Assembly: GCA_947488345.1 (NCBI GenBank)
Contig: CANKZQ010000003.1
Span: 1 to 64,000 of the forward strand
DNA from: an uncultured Flavobacteriaceae bacterium
GTDB lineage: Bacteria; Bacteroidota; Bacteroidia; Flavobacteriales; Flavobacteriaceae
Direction of reading: 5' to 3'
Length of the DNA: 64,000 nt
In this document: positions 23,836 to 32,020 of the stretch, one piece after another
Numbering within the stretch: position 1 is the stretch's first letter
How the letters are laid out: each line of letters starts with the position of its first letter
Translations under genes and position numbers: made by a program
Notes under the pieces: model-generated
What the model saw: only the letters and a program-made list of their open reading frames with translations
What the model was told of the DNA's origin: nothing
Database searches by the model: none

Positions 23836-25687
23836 AAATAAGTGGGATCTTTAGAACAATTTTATGACCAATTGTTTCATTATTCTCTCCTTCTAATTTT
23901 GAAAAAAGGACTAACTCTTTATCTCTATTTTTATAAGAGATTAATTGCAGTCGTTCATTGATGTTTTTAAGAGAAATCCCATTCTTCGTATACATTTCTG
24001 GCTCTAGATACTTTGGGGTCTCCTTACCATTATCAGTAATTATACAACTCAAATAATCTTCATTCTCTATCTTAAAATCAATCAACAGTTTTCCTTTCTC
24101 TTTCATGTTTCTAAAGCCATGTAATATTGAGTTTTCTACTAAAGGTTGTAAAATAAGTGGTGGGATTTTAATACTCTTGAACTTTTCAACCGAATGTCTA
24201 TTTTTATGTATTTCGTATTCAAATTTTTTATCGAAACGTACTAACTGTAAATCAAGATACAGTTCTAACATTTCAACTTCTTTAGACAAAGCAATTAAGT
24301 TTGACTTTGTAGATCTTAACACTAAGTTCGTTAATTTATTAAACTTATCTAAATTTTCTATCGCGGTATCTTTTTCACTAGTATCTACAAGGTCATGAAT
24401 ACATAACAATAAATTATTGATGAAATGTGGATTCATTTGAGCATTCAAGGCCTTATATTTTAACCCAGAAATCTTCCGTTCTGTTCTGCGTTGTTTATTC
24501 AACAGACGATTGTAAATTACATAACCTATTATAGTAATAATAAGAGTTAACAAAACGAAGCCTAAAAAATATAATTGTGTTTGTAGACGTTTGTTTTTTT
24601 CTACCTCAACTTTCTGCGATTCTAAATATTTAGCTTCAATGGCGGAAATACTTCTCATTTTTTTTAGCTCTAAAGAATCATTTAGATCTGAAGTCTTCAC
24701 TTGCCATTCATATGCCAATTTATATTCTTCGAGCTCCTCATAGCACCAGGAAATATTCTGTAAAATATCAGCCTTCGCCGCCAATAACTTTTCTCCAAAT
24801 TTATTTTCAATAGATCGATAAGCTCTAAAGTACTTTTTTATAGCTTGATTATATTTTTTTTGTTTGTATAAAACACCTCCTAAATTTGCGTATGGAAGAT
24901 AGACATTCGGATGATATTCATCCTCAAATTCGATAATGATTCTCAAGCTTTCTTCCAAGTTTCTTTCAGCCGAAGTCAAATCATCCAGAGCTAAAAATAT
25001 ACTCCCTTTACCAGAATAAGCTCGTGCTATTTTTTGAAATGACGACGAGTTTTGAGGTTTTTCAACAACCTTGTTATAATAAAACAACGCACTATCTGAG
25101 AGAGATTTTGATTCTAATTTAGTCTTTTCCGTTTCTTGTAAATACTTTCCGGAATTACTATTATCAAGAAACTCGTTAGAAAATATTAGTCCCTTCATAA
25201 ATTCACTTTCCATCATGTCAATTAAATCGCCCCTTTGAACTGAGTTTGCGACATTTTTATCGGCATAATAATGGGCCCTTTCATAATTATCATGCCTAAA
25301 AAAAAGAAGTGCTAATTCCTTATTATATCTCCATAGTAACTTTGAATTCGAATTATCTTTCAATTCAGTTATTCCTCTTAACAAAAGAGTTATTACCTTC
25401 TCATCTCTCTTCGTTTGATAAAGTAATTGACCATACCTTAAATCAATGGCTAATCGATCGAACCTATTCTTTTTATATACACTAGTTTGCTTTAATGAGT
25501 CAATAACTAATGTCACCTCTTTAAAATTCTCTTCCTTAATATCTTCATCAACCCTAATTAATAAAGAATCAAGTTTTGCAGATATGATTGCTTGTTCCTG
25601 TGCATTAACTTCAAAGTAGACAATGCTCAACAAAATAAAAAGCAATAATCTTACAAATTTTGATTTTAATACAGTTCTAATTTCCAT
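23828..25687 (-). CDS. LytS-type sensor histidine kinase with TPR sensor region (paralog 3)
   Basis: This encodes 619 aa and is the first gene of the four-gene operon. The TPR-like part is about 19 residues longer than in its paralogs. The membrane segment and kinase domain follow, with His421 in MNPHFINN and IPPLILQPLVENSILHGF. The promoter should lie between 25688 and 25864, a region shared with the divergent HTH gene. Confidence 0.92.
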   Translation of the reverse strand: MEIRTVLKSKFVRLLLFILLSIVYFEVNAQEQAIISAKLDSLLIRVDEDIKEENFKEVTLVIDSLKQTSVYKKNRFDRLAIDLRYGQLLYQTKRDEKVITLLLRGITELKDNSNSKLLWRYNKELALLFFRHDNYERAHYYADKNVANSVQRGDLIDMMESEFMKGLIFSNEFLDNSNSGKYLQETEKTKLESKSLSDSALFYYNKVVEKPQNSSSFQKIARAYSGKGSIFLALDDLTSAERNLEESLRIIIEFEDEYHPNVYLPYANLGGVLYKQKKYNQAIKKYFRAYRSIENKFGEKLLAAKADILQNISWCYEELEEYKLAYEWQVKTSDLNDSLELKKMRSISAIEAKYLESQKVEVEKNKRLQTQLYFLGFVLLTLIITIIGYVIYNRLLNKQRRTERKISGLKYKALNAQMNPHFINNLLLCIHDLVDTSEKDTAIENLDKFNKLTNLVLRSTKSNLIALSKEVEMLELYLDLQLVRFDKKFEYEIHKNRHSVEKFKSIKIPPLILQPLVENSILHGFRNMKEKGKLLIDFKIENEDYLSCIITDNGKETPKYLEPEMYTKNGISLKNINERLQLISYKNRDKELVLFSKLEGENNETIGHKIVLKIPLIYA

Positions 25688-25864
25688 AAAAGATGTGGTT
25701 ACAAGAATAGTTTGATTTCACATATAATCAAATTTACACGTTTACAAACTGATTCACAACACTTAAATAATAAATAGTATCGCCGACAAAATGATCGTTT
25801 GTGATTGGTCTTAATCAATATAAATTGAATCGTATAAATATAGTTTCAATAAAATATAGATACT

Positions 25865-26140
25865 ATGAAAACTCTGAAGCAATTAGAACGATTACATAAA
25901 ACTCATAAACTTATTAAATCTGAAAAGACTGGCTCTCCGTTTGAACTGTCAAGGAAACTACATGTTAGCGAAAGAGAAGTCTACAGAATTATAGAATACT
26001 TAAAAGACATTGATGCCGAAGTTTCCTTTTCCAGAAATTCGAACACTTATTATTATAAAAACGATTTTGAGCTATATGTCGATGTTTCTGTTAAAACGAT
26101 CGTCAATAATCAATCAACAATATTTAGTTCTTTAAAATAA
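25865..26140 (+). CDS. Small HTH (HTH_11-type) protein
   Basis: This encodes 91 aa. A winged HTH of the HTH_11/DeoR-like type spans residues about 8-60: LIKSEKTGSPFELSRKLHVS then EREVYRIIEYLKDIDAEV, with a beta wing (SFSRNSNTYYYK). Small stand-alone proteins like this occur beside bacteriocin-like peptide genes in Flavobacteria. It is transcribed away from the kinase operon and ends just before a decayed copy of the peptide upstream element, so it may act on that element; this is inference. Confidence 0.75.
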   Translation: MKTLKQLERLHKTHKLIKSEKTGSPFELSRKLHVSEREVYRIIEYLKDIDAEVSFSRNSNTYYYKNDFELYVDVSVKTIVNNQSTIFSSLK

Positions 26141-26158
26141 TTAACTATGAACTTTTAA

Positions 26159-26180
26159 GAAACTCAAGGTTTGTGTTTAT
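26159..26180 (-). promoter_or_regulatory. Orphan, decayed copy of the peptide upstream element
   Basis: GAAAC-TCAAGGTTT-GTGTT keeps the conserved nine-base centre seen before the four peptide genes, and its flank CTATGAACTTTTAAG resembles CTATGAACATTTAGAG at the fourth peptide. The palindrome arms are damaged and the second palindrome is lost. No peptide gene follows on the minus strand. Confidence 0.6.
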
Positions 26181-26549
26181 CCTTTTCAAAAAAATGTTGT
26201 TACTTCTTAAATATTTTTATTAAGTGATAAAGGTTGAAATTTGTCTAGTGCGCGAGTCCTATTTCGTATGCACTCATCGCGTTTATCGCAACTGTTTTAT
26301 AATGAACAATACTCGTGTTTCCCTTTAAAAAAGAAACAGACATATTCTAACTTTTCTGAAATAGCTTTAAAGTTTAAGTTTTAAATAATTAAAAAAATTA
26401 ACGATGGAGAGTGCAACAATACATTATTCATATTGATATATAATAAAGGTGGATCAATCGATAAATCTAGAGCTCTAGTTTCTCAAAAAACTCACCTTTT
26501 GGCTTTCCTTCAAAAAAAAGACCTTCAAACACTAAAAACTATTGGTCAT

Positions 26550-26566
26550 TGAACCCATACGGTTCA
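26550..26566. promoter_or_regulatory. Palindrome upstream of the lipoprotein/CHAT pair
   Basis: TGAACC-CATAC-GGTTCA is a perfect six-base inverted repeat with a five-base centre, upstream of the 26652 start. It may be an operator; no matching element was seen before the second lipoprotein/CHAT pair. Confidence 0.35.
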
Positions 26567-26651
26567 GACTAAAATAAAATTTTATATATTTACTTAGGTA
26601 ACAAAAACGAAAAAATTGCACAACTATGAAAATTATTAAACAAGAACTATT

Positions 26652-27152
26652 ATGAAAAACAATTCCCTACTCAAGTACCTATTCTTATTCGGTATTCTAA
26701 TTTTTATGAGCAACTGCTCTACCGATTCCGATTTAGAACTATTGGAACAAACAAATGAAATAGAAAATTTTCAGGCGAAATCGAATGGCCCTGTAAACTG
26801 TAATACGAATATATATATTGTATTCAATTATCCCCCAGGAGCGAATGAATCAGTCAAACAGGCCCATAGAGATGCCTATTACACGCTCATGTCGCAAAAA
26901 TTTACGATTTGTGAAAGATATTACGCGTGGTGCGGTAGAGAAAGATGGTCTGTTAACAATCAAGAATACGGGAACTATCTCAACGACTCAGCAAATACCG
27001 AAACTGACGATGGCGATGACGATTCTGGAGGCTCAGAGTCAAGAATGAAACCAGGCTGTGGACCATGGGTTTTGGTAAGATCAGGACCTACTCCTACAGG
27101 AGACGGTGACACATTTGATGATACTCCAGGAGGCGACTTTTTAGGTTGGTAG
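26652..27152 (+). CDS. Lipoprotein paired with CHAT protein (copy 1)
   Basis: This encodes 166 aa with a lipobox ending at Cys22 (FMSNC). Shared with its paralog at 39511 are a cysteine near residue 54, the strand IYIVFNYPPG, the helix VKQAHRDAYYTLMSQKFTIC, and W-V-N-x-x-E-Y. The C-terminus is Asp/Gly-rich and low in complexity. Its gene ends overlapping the start of a TPR-CHAT gene, the same arrangement as the second pair. It is probably a surface lipoprotein that partners, regulates or is a substrate of the CHAT protease; the role is unknown. Confidence 0.7.
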   Translation: MKNNSLLKYLFLFGILIFMSNCSTDSDLELLEQTNEIENFQAKSNGPVNCNTNIYIVFNYPPGANESVKQAHRDAYYTLMSQKFTICERYYAWCGRERWSVNNQEYGNYLNDSANTETDDGDDDSGGSESRMKPGCGPWVLVRSGPTPTGDGDTFDDTPGGDFLGW

Positions 27153-29932
27153 TTGATGTTACCCATAGGAAAAAAAAATATAGTTTTAGACCTATTTTGT
27201 GTCTAAGACTATATTTTATTTTTACTCTTATTTGCGCTACAACAGGTATAGCACAAGAGAATTCAGAAAGCTATCTAGCGATTAAAAATTCTAAAACACT
27301 ATCTACCCAGCTTAAAAAGGAAAAAATAGATAGTTTGCTCCAAACATACGAGTCAACAGTACAGTTTAAATTACTAACTAACGACCTCTATGATTATGCC
27401 AAATGGCATTATGGTAATACCTCAGTAGATAATTCTATCAAAACGAGTAAAAGGAACATCCAATTGTTGGATAGCCTCGATCCAAATTTTAATATAAATA
27501 TCTTTAAGAGAACGATCAATAATTTGGGCTTCTTTTATGATAAGAAAAATGATTATTACGGTGCCTATAAAGCCTATGAAAAACTGACAACGATTGGTGA
27601 AAATGATGATTTTACTGTTGACGCCTATAGGTTAGCCGGCAGAAGACTTAGACGCTTAGGTGATTTTTATAAGGCGGCAGAATTTACCGAAGCCTCCATA
27701 GTATCTGCCAAACAACTAAATGATCTTAACAATATAGTAGTTAACAGTATTGATGCTGGTATAAACTATAAAAATATAGGAACACAGAAAAGTTTTAAAA
27801 GAGGCGTTGAAGTGCTTGAATCAGCAATTAAATTGGCCGAAGAGAATAACGATGACCCTGCTAAAAAAGATATCAGCTCGATACGAATGTTCTTATTATA
27901 CAATCATCTTGGCAATCTATATAACGAAAACATCCCTTATGATTTAAAAAACAGCAAACTAAATTATGATAAATCTCTAGCGATTGCTTTAAGTATGGAA
28001 AAACCAGAATTTATTGCAAAAGCGTATAACAATTTGGGATACCTGTATTTGCACGATCTAGATACGATTGCCATTTCGTATTTAGACAAAGCCTTGCAAT
28101 ATAAAACCACAACGAGCGCAACTTCATTAATTTATGAGAATAGAGCTGATTATTTTTTACAAAGCAAATTGTATACAGAAGCCTTACAAAACATCCAAGA
28201 GGCTATAAACATAGCGACTCCGATTGATATTAAAGATTTGAACGCACTACCAACAAAAGAAGCTGTTTCAGTTTGTCGTTTTAAAAAAGAGTTGATGCTC
28301 AGTCTGATAACAAAAGCTGATATTTTATTGGCTCTTTATGATTCAAATCCAACAAGTAAAAAGTATCTACTTAATGCATTAGAAGCGTTAAAACTTACCG
28401 ATTATTTAGTTGACGTCATTCGTTATGAAAGTACTACGCAACAATCAAAATTATTTTGGAGAAAAACAGCGTCGAAAATATATGCAAATGCGGTACACAC
28501 CTGTTTTCTTTTAAACAAACCCGATGAGGCTTTTTATTTTATGGAAAAAAATAAAGCCTTATTGTTACTCGAAGATGTTTCATTACAACAACAAATTGGA
28601 AACACCGGAATTCCTGAATCTGTTACAAATCGAAAATTCGAACTCAAAAAGCAAATTTTAGATCACAACAAATTCCTGACAAAGCATGCTACTAAAATTG
28701 ATTCGATACGACCGCTACTGTTAAAAGCTAAAGAAAACTACAACTCTTATCTAGATTCGCTAGACGTTCATTATAATATTTATGCTAGATCACAGAAGCT
28801 GGCCAATATAATTGATATTTCACAGGTTCAACAAAAGATCATTCGTGATAATGATATATATCTATCATATATAGTAGGTCAAAACGAAGGTTTTGGTATG
28901 ACAATTACAAAAAATGACGTTCAATTATTCAAAATTGAAGACAGCCCTAAATTGAAAAAATTGTCGTTGAAATATAAGACCTTATTAGAAAATCCTCTTC
29001 AAAGTCAAACAGAGTTGACTGATTTTATGGAAACCAGTCATGCCCTATATAACCTCTTAATACCTAACCAAATTCGATCATCATTACTAGATAAAAAAAT
29101 TACCATTTTTCCAGACGCTTATTTACAAAATATTCCTTTTGAAGCGTTGCAAACTTCTGCTGAACCACATAGTTATTTTATAAAATCTAATGATATTAGC
29201 TATGCCTACTCTGCCTCTTTTTTAGAACAAAACAAACACATCAAACGGAATAATACCAATACTTTTTTGGGATTCGCTCCTGTAAATTTTAAAGAAATGT
29301 CTAGTCTTTCAGAGAGTGAAAAAGAAATAGAATTTGGTGCTTCTCAATTTTCGTCAAAGACCTTTCTTTTTGAGAAAGCAACAAAGAAAAATTTCATCGA
29401 TAATACGAATGGAAATACCATTATACATCTAGCCTCACATTCTAATGCTTCAGATGCTGAGAATCCGTGGATCGCCTTCGGTGATGAAAAAATTACGCTA
29501 GATGAACTGTATCTCACTCAAAATTCTGCTGACTTAGTAGTTTTAAGTGCATGTGAAACTTCATTAGGTGAATTAAATCAAGGTGAAGGCGTGATGAGTC
29601 TCTCTAGAGGCTTTTTTAATACAGGAACGAACAGTGTTTTATCAACCTTATGGAATGTGAATGATAAATCAACTTCCGAAATAATTATCAATTTTTACAA
29701 AAACGTGAACAACGGAGAAACCAAATCCGAAGCATTGCGCCATGCAAAAATAGATTACTTAAATTCACATAAACTAAGTGAACTATCTCCGTACTATTGG
29801 TCTTCTTTAATTTTAGTTGGTGATGCGAATCAGATACCTATTCCGACGAATAACACCTTTCTATATAGCATCCTACTACTTTTTATTGTACTTATCATTG
29901 GCTACTTACTGTACAAAAGAAACAAAAAATAA
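27146..29932 (+). CDS. TPR-CHAT (caspase-like) exported protein, copy 1
   Basis: This encodes 928 aa: an N-terminal signal or membrane segment (about residues 15-36), tetratricopeptide repeats (about 50-480), a CHAT protease domain (about 620-905) and a C-terminal membrane segment (about 903-922). The expected catalytic dyad is present: His765 in IIHLASHSNA and Cys803 in VVLSACETSLG. CHAT proteases are caspase relatives. No in-frame ATG is near; the proposed start is TTG at 27146, overlapping the lipoprotein stop. An A9 run at 27170-27178 separates this frame from an ATG at 27156, so slippage or a sequence error is possible. Confidence 0.85.
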   Translation: MVVDVTHRKKKYSFRPILCLRLYFIFTLICATTGIAQENSESYLAIKNSKTLSTQLKKEKIDSLLQTYESTVQFKLLTNDLYDYAKWHYGNTSVDNSIKTSKRNIQLLDSLDPNFNINIFKRTINNLGFFYDKKNDYYGAYKAYEKLTTIGENDDFTVDAYRLAGRRLRRLGDFYKAAEFTEASIVSAKQLNDLNNIVVNSIDAGINYKNIGTQKSFKRGVEVLESAIKLAEENNDDPAKKDISSIRMFLLYNHLGNLYNENIPYDLKNSKLNYDKSLAIALSMEKPEFIAKAYNNLGYLYLHDLDTIAISYLDKALQYKTTTSATSLIYENRADYFLQSKLYTEALQNIQEAINIATPIDIKDLNALPTKEAVSVCRFKKELMLSLITKADILLALYDSNPTSKKYLLNALEALKLTDYLVDVIRYESTTQQSKLFWRKTASKIYANAVHTCFLLNKPDEAFYFMEKNKALLLLEDVSLQQQIGNTGIPESVTNRKFELKKQILDHNKFLTKHATKIDSIRPLLLKAKENYNSYLDSLDVHYNIYARSQKLANIIDISQVQQKIIRDNDIYLSYIVGQNEGFGMTITKNDVQLFKIEDSPKLKKLSLKYKTLLENPLQSQTELTDFMETSHALYNLLIPNQIRSSLLDKKITIFPDAYLQNIPFEALQTSAEPHSYFIKSNDISYAYSASFLEQNKHIKRNNTNTFLGFAPVNFKEMSSLSESEKEIEFGASQFSSKTFLFEKATKKNFIDNTNGNTIIHLASHSNASDAENPWIAFGDEKITLDELYLTQNSADLVVLSACETSLGELNQGEGVMSLSRGFFNTGTNSVLSTLWNVNDKSTSEIIINFYKNVNNGETKSEALRHAKIDYLNSHKLSELSPYYWSSLILVGDANQIPIPTNNTFLYSILLLFIVLIIGYLLYKRNKK

Positions 29933-30036
29933 CGCTGCATTCTAGATACAAGACTATTAACAGTAAGTTAAAAAGCCTAATGCTGCGCAACCATAAAAAT
30001 CACTGAGCATCTATTGTTTATAAAATCAGTCTAACT

Positions 30037-30495
30037 ATGAAAATTACTCCTTTAAATAAAAATTTAGTGCTTTTAATAGTCGTAATGTTCATCTTCAATA
30101 GTTGTTCGAAAGATGACGATACAATTTCCTATGATTTGTCGGGCAGTTGGAAAGTAATCTACTTTATGGATGGTAATAAAAAAATAACCAAAACTGATGA
30201 TAATACTTGGTTAGACATCAATAATGGAGACGTTACCGCAAATTTTTCGGAACTCGATAGTAACGGAAAAGGAACAATTTCTGGAATCGCAGTCTCGAAC
30301 GGGTACAATGGTAACTACACGATTTTAGAAAGTGGTAAAATATCAATCGAATCGATAACTACAACATTAATAAACCAACCTGAATGGGCTAATTTATTCA
30401 AAATAAGTGCTGCGGAAAACTTTGAGATTAGAAATTCTAGACTAATCATATCTTATAACAACGGGAATAATTTTATCGTTTTTGAACGAAATTAG
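30037..30495 (+). CDS. Lipocalin-like lipoprotein
   Basis: This encodes 152 aa with a lipobox ending at Cys23 (IFNSC), then an Asp-rich linker and a small beta-barrel-like domain beginning DLSGSWKVIYFMDGNKKI. This is the pattern of lipocalin-like or META-type lipoproteins common in Bacteroidota. It is followed within 50 bases by an attC-like relic, so it may be a former cassette stranded in the peptide locus. No specific ligand can be named. Confidence 0.65.
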   Translation: MKITPLNKNLVLLIVVMFIFNSCSKDDDTISYDLSGSWKVIYFMDGNKKITKTDDNTWLDINNGDVTANFSELDSNGKGTISGIAVSNGYNGNYTILESGKISIESITTTLINQPEWANLFKISAAENFEIRNSRLIISYNNGNNFIVFERN

Positions 30496-30541
30496 AAGAA
30501 TTCATCTCTTTGAATAGACCGAAAATTAAAATTCTACTGCC

Positions 30542-30580
30542 AACAAAGGCTATACTTCATTGTGGTATAATTTCATACTT
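30542..30580 (+). repeat. Isolated attC-like relic (left half, family B)
   Basis: CTGCCAACAAAGGCTATACTTCATTG followed by TGGTATAATTTC matches the left half of a family B site (AACAACGGCTATAATTCATTG, CGGCGGAATTTC) with a few changes. No right half ending in CCGTT follows and no GTTGGCAG start was found upstream. It is a stray or degraded site 11 kb from the array. Confidence 0.65.
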
Positions 30581-30724
30581 TATCATAACACTTTTTGCGC
30601 ATTACTGGTAAATGTGGTGTGGTAATTGCCATGCTACCTTCTTTTAAATTTTTAATTGATTAGATTTAAAAATTAGAGGGTGAATATCAAGATTTCGGTA
30701 TACCGCTCCAAATAAAGACAGTGT

Positions 30725-32017
30725 TTACCTTCTAAAGATATTTTTTAGCTGATAAAAGAAACGTTCTATCAGTCTTAGATCCTCAGTAATAATTTCTGCA
30801 GAACCACTCATTTCTTGCTTAAAGGCAATCTCCTTATCATAGGTGGTGATAAGGTCTTTAGACAAGGCAACATCAATTAAATAATTACCATCAATATCGG
30901 GCACTAACGAGATACTCTTTACAGTACCTTCTAACATACCAAACTCAGTATAAGGATAATTCGCCAAGCGGATATTTACATTTTGCCCCTCTTTAATCTT
31001 GCCTGAGTTTTGCGCAGGAGCCTTTATTTTGCCTATAAATGAATTATCTCCTGTTGGAATAATCGTGAACACCTGATCGCCTTGATTAACCGTTTGATTT
31101 TCGTTCCAAAAAGATAAAAAAGAGACTTCACCATCTATAGAACTCTGTAAGACAAAATTTAGTTCCCATTTTTTTACACTTCGTTTGAGCTGATTATATG
31201 ATTGTATCACACTCTTTAGCGCGGCATTGTCATCCTGTGCTTTTCGGATCTCTGTATCCCTTAAGTTTTTCTTTGAATTACCAATGGTTTCTCGCAATTG
31301 AGAGATAGAAGCACTTAGACTACGATAGGCACGTTGCGATTGTAGATAATCGAGTTGTTTCTGGTCATATTCTTGTGAAGATATGACACCCTTTTTATAT
31401 AATTTTTCAAAGCGACCAATATCTTTCTTTTTTAACGCTATTTCTTTGCGATTAAGGCTTTGCTGCGCGATTAATGTATTTAATCTACTTTTTGCTTCGG
31501 CCATTGACAATTCATTTGCCAACGATTCATTCGAAAAAGGTTGTAACGTGTTATTCAATTTATACGAAGCATAACTTCTTTCAAACAAGGCAAAATCACT
31601 ATCTACATCCCCTAAAAATAGGATAGGTAAATCTTCTAACGGAAAATAAAAATCTTTATAATTAATCTTAAGCGTATCTAAGATATTTTTCAGTAAAATA
31701 ACATCTTTGTAATTGGCTGTATTTTCAATAATGCCCAATAGTTTATTCTTATAAACCTTTTCATTATCATCAACTAAAATCGCATCTATTTGTCCACTAG
31801 TTCTCGCATAGATCTTCTCTGGAGGAATCACTGTGGTAACTGTAATTTCGGTGACAATAGTATCTGGATATTTTACAAACCAAGAAATCAGCAAAAGTCC
31901 CACAATTAAACCTAACACTAAAGTATTACCCCAACGAATCATCCAATTGGGTACAAAGCTCAATATTTCTTGAACTTCTTCACTACGTATTTCTATGTCT
32001 TGATTTTCTTCTGGCAT
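30725..32017 (-). CDS. HlyD-family membrane fusion protein
   Basis: This encodes 430 aa: a short cytoplasmic start, a membrane segment (about residues 31-49), a biotinyl-lipoyl-like half (ARTSGQIDAILVDDNEKVYK), a long coiled-coil hairpin (about 150-280) and the second half with beta-barrel (SSIDGEVSFLSFWNENQTVN). It is the periplasmic adaptor linking an ABC exporter to the outer membrane. It is co-transcribed with the C39 exporter gene 3 bases upstream, so it serves export of the GG-leader peptides. Confidence 0.93.
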   Translation of the reverse strand: MPEENQDIEIRSEEVQEILSFVPNWMIRWGNTLVLGLIVGLLLISWFVKYPDTIVTEITVTTVIPPEKIYARTSGQIDAILVDDNEKVYKNKLLGIIENTANYKDVILLKNILDTLKINYKDFYFPLEDLPILFLGDVDSDFALFERSYASYKLNNTLQPFSNESLANELSMAEAKSRLNTLIAQQSLNRKEIALKKKDIGRFEKLYKKGVISSQEYDQKQLDYLQSQRAYRSLSASISQLRETIGNSKKNLRDTEIRKAQDDNAALKSVIQSYNQLKRSVKKWELNFVLQSSIDGEVSFLSFWNENQTVNQGDQVFTIIPTGDNSFIGKIKAPAQNSGKIKEGQNVNIRLANYPYTEFGMLEGTVKSISLVPDIDGNYLIDVALSKDLITTYDKEIAFKQEMSGSAEIITEDLRLIERFFYQLKNIFRR

Positions 32018-32020
32018 ATT

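Larger units (their letters stand above)
26141..26651. other. Gene-free 0.5 kb stretch with an orphan regulatory element
   Basis: No convincing gene lies in these 511 bases. They begin with a decayed copy of the peptide upstream element (26159-26177). Near the right end is a palindrome TGAACC CATAC GGTTCA at 26550-26566, about 85 bases before the lipoprotein start. The stretch may be the remains of a lost peptide gene plus the promoter region of the lipoprotein/CHAT pair. Confidence 0.5.

Noticed and set aside
26818-27048. Frames at 26818-27048 and 26975-27166 over the first CHAT-paired lipoprotein
   Set aside because: They are shadows of the lipoprotein gene, which has a paralog in the other pair.
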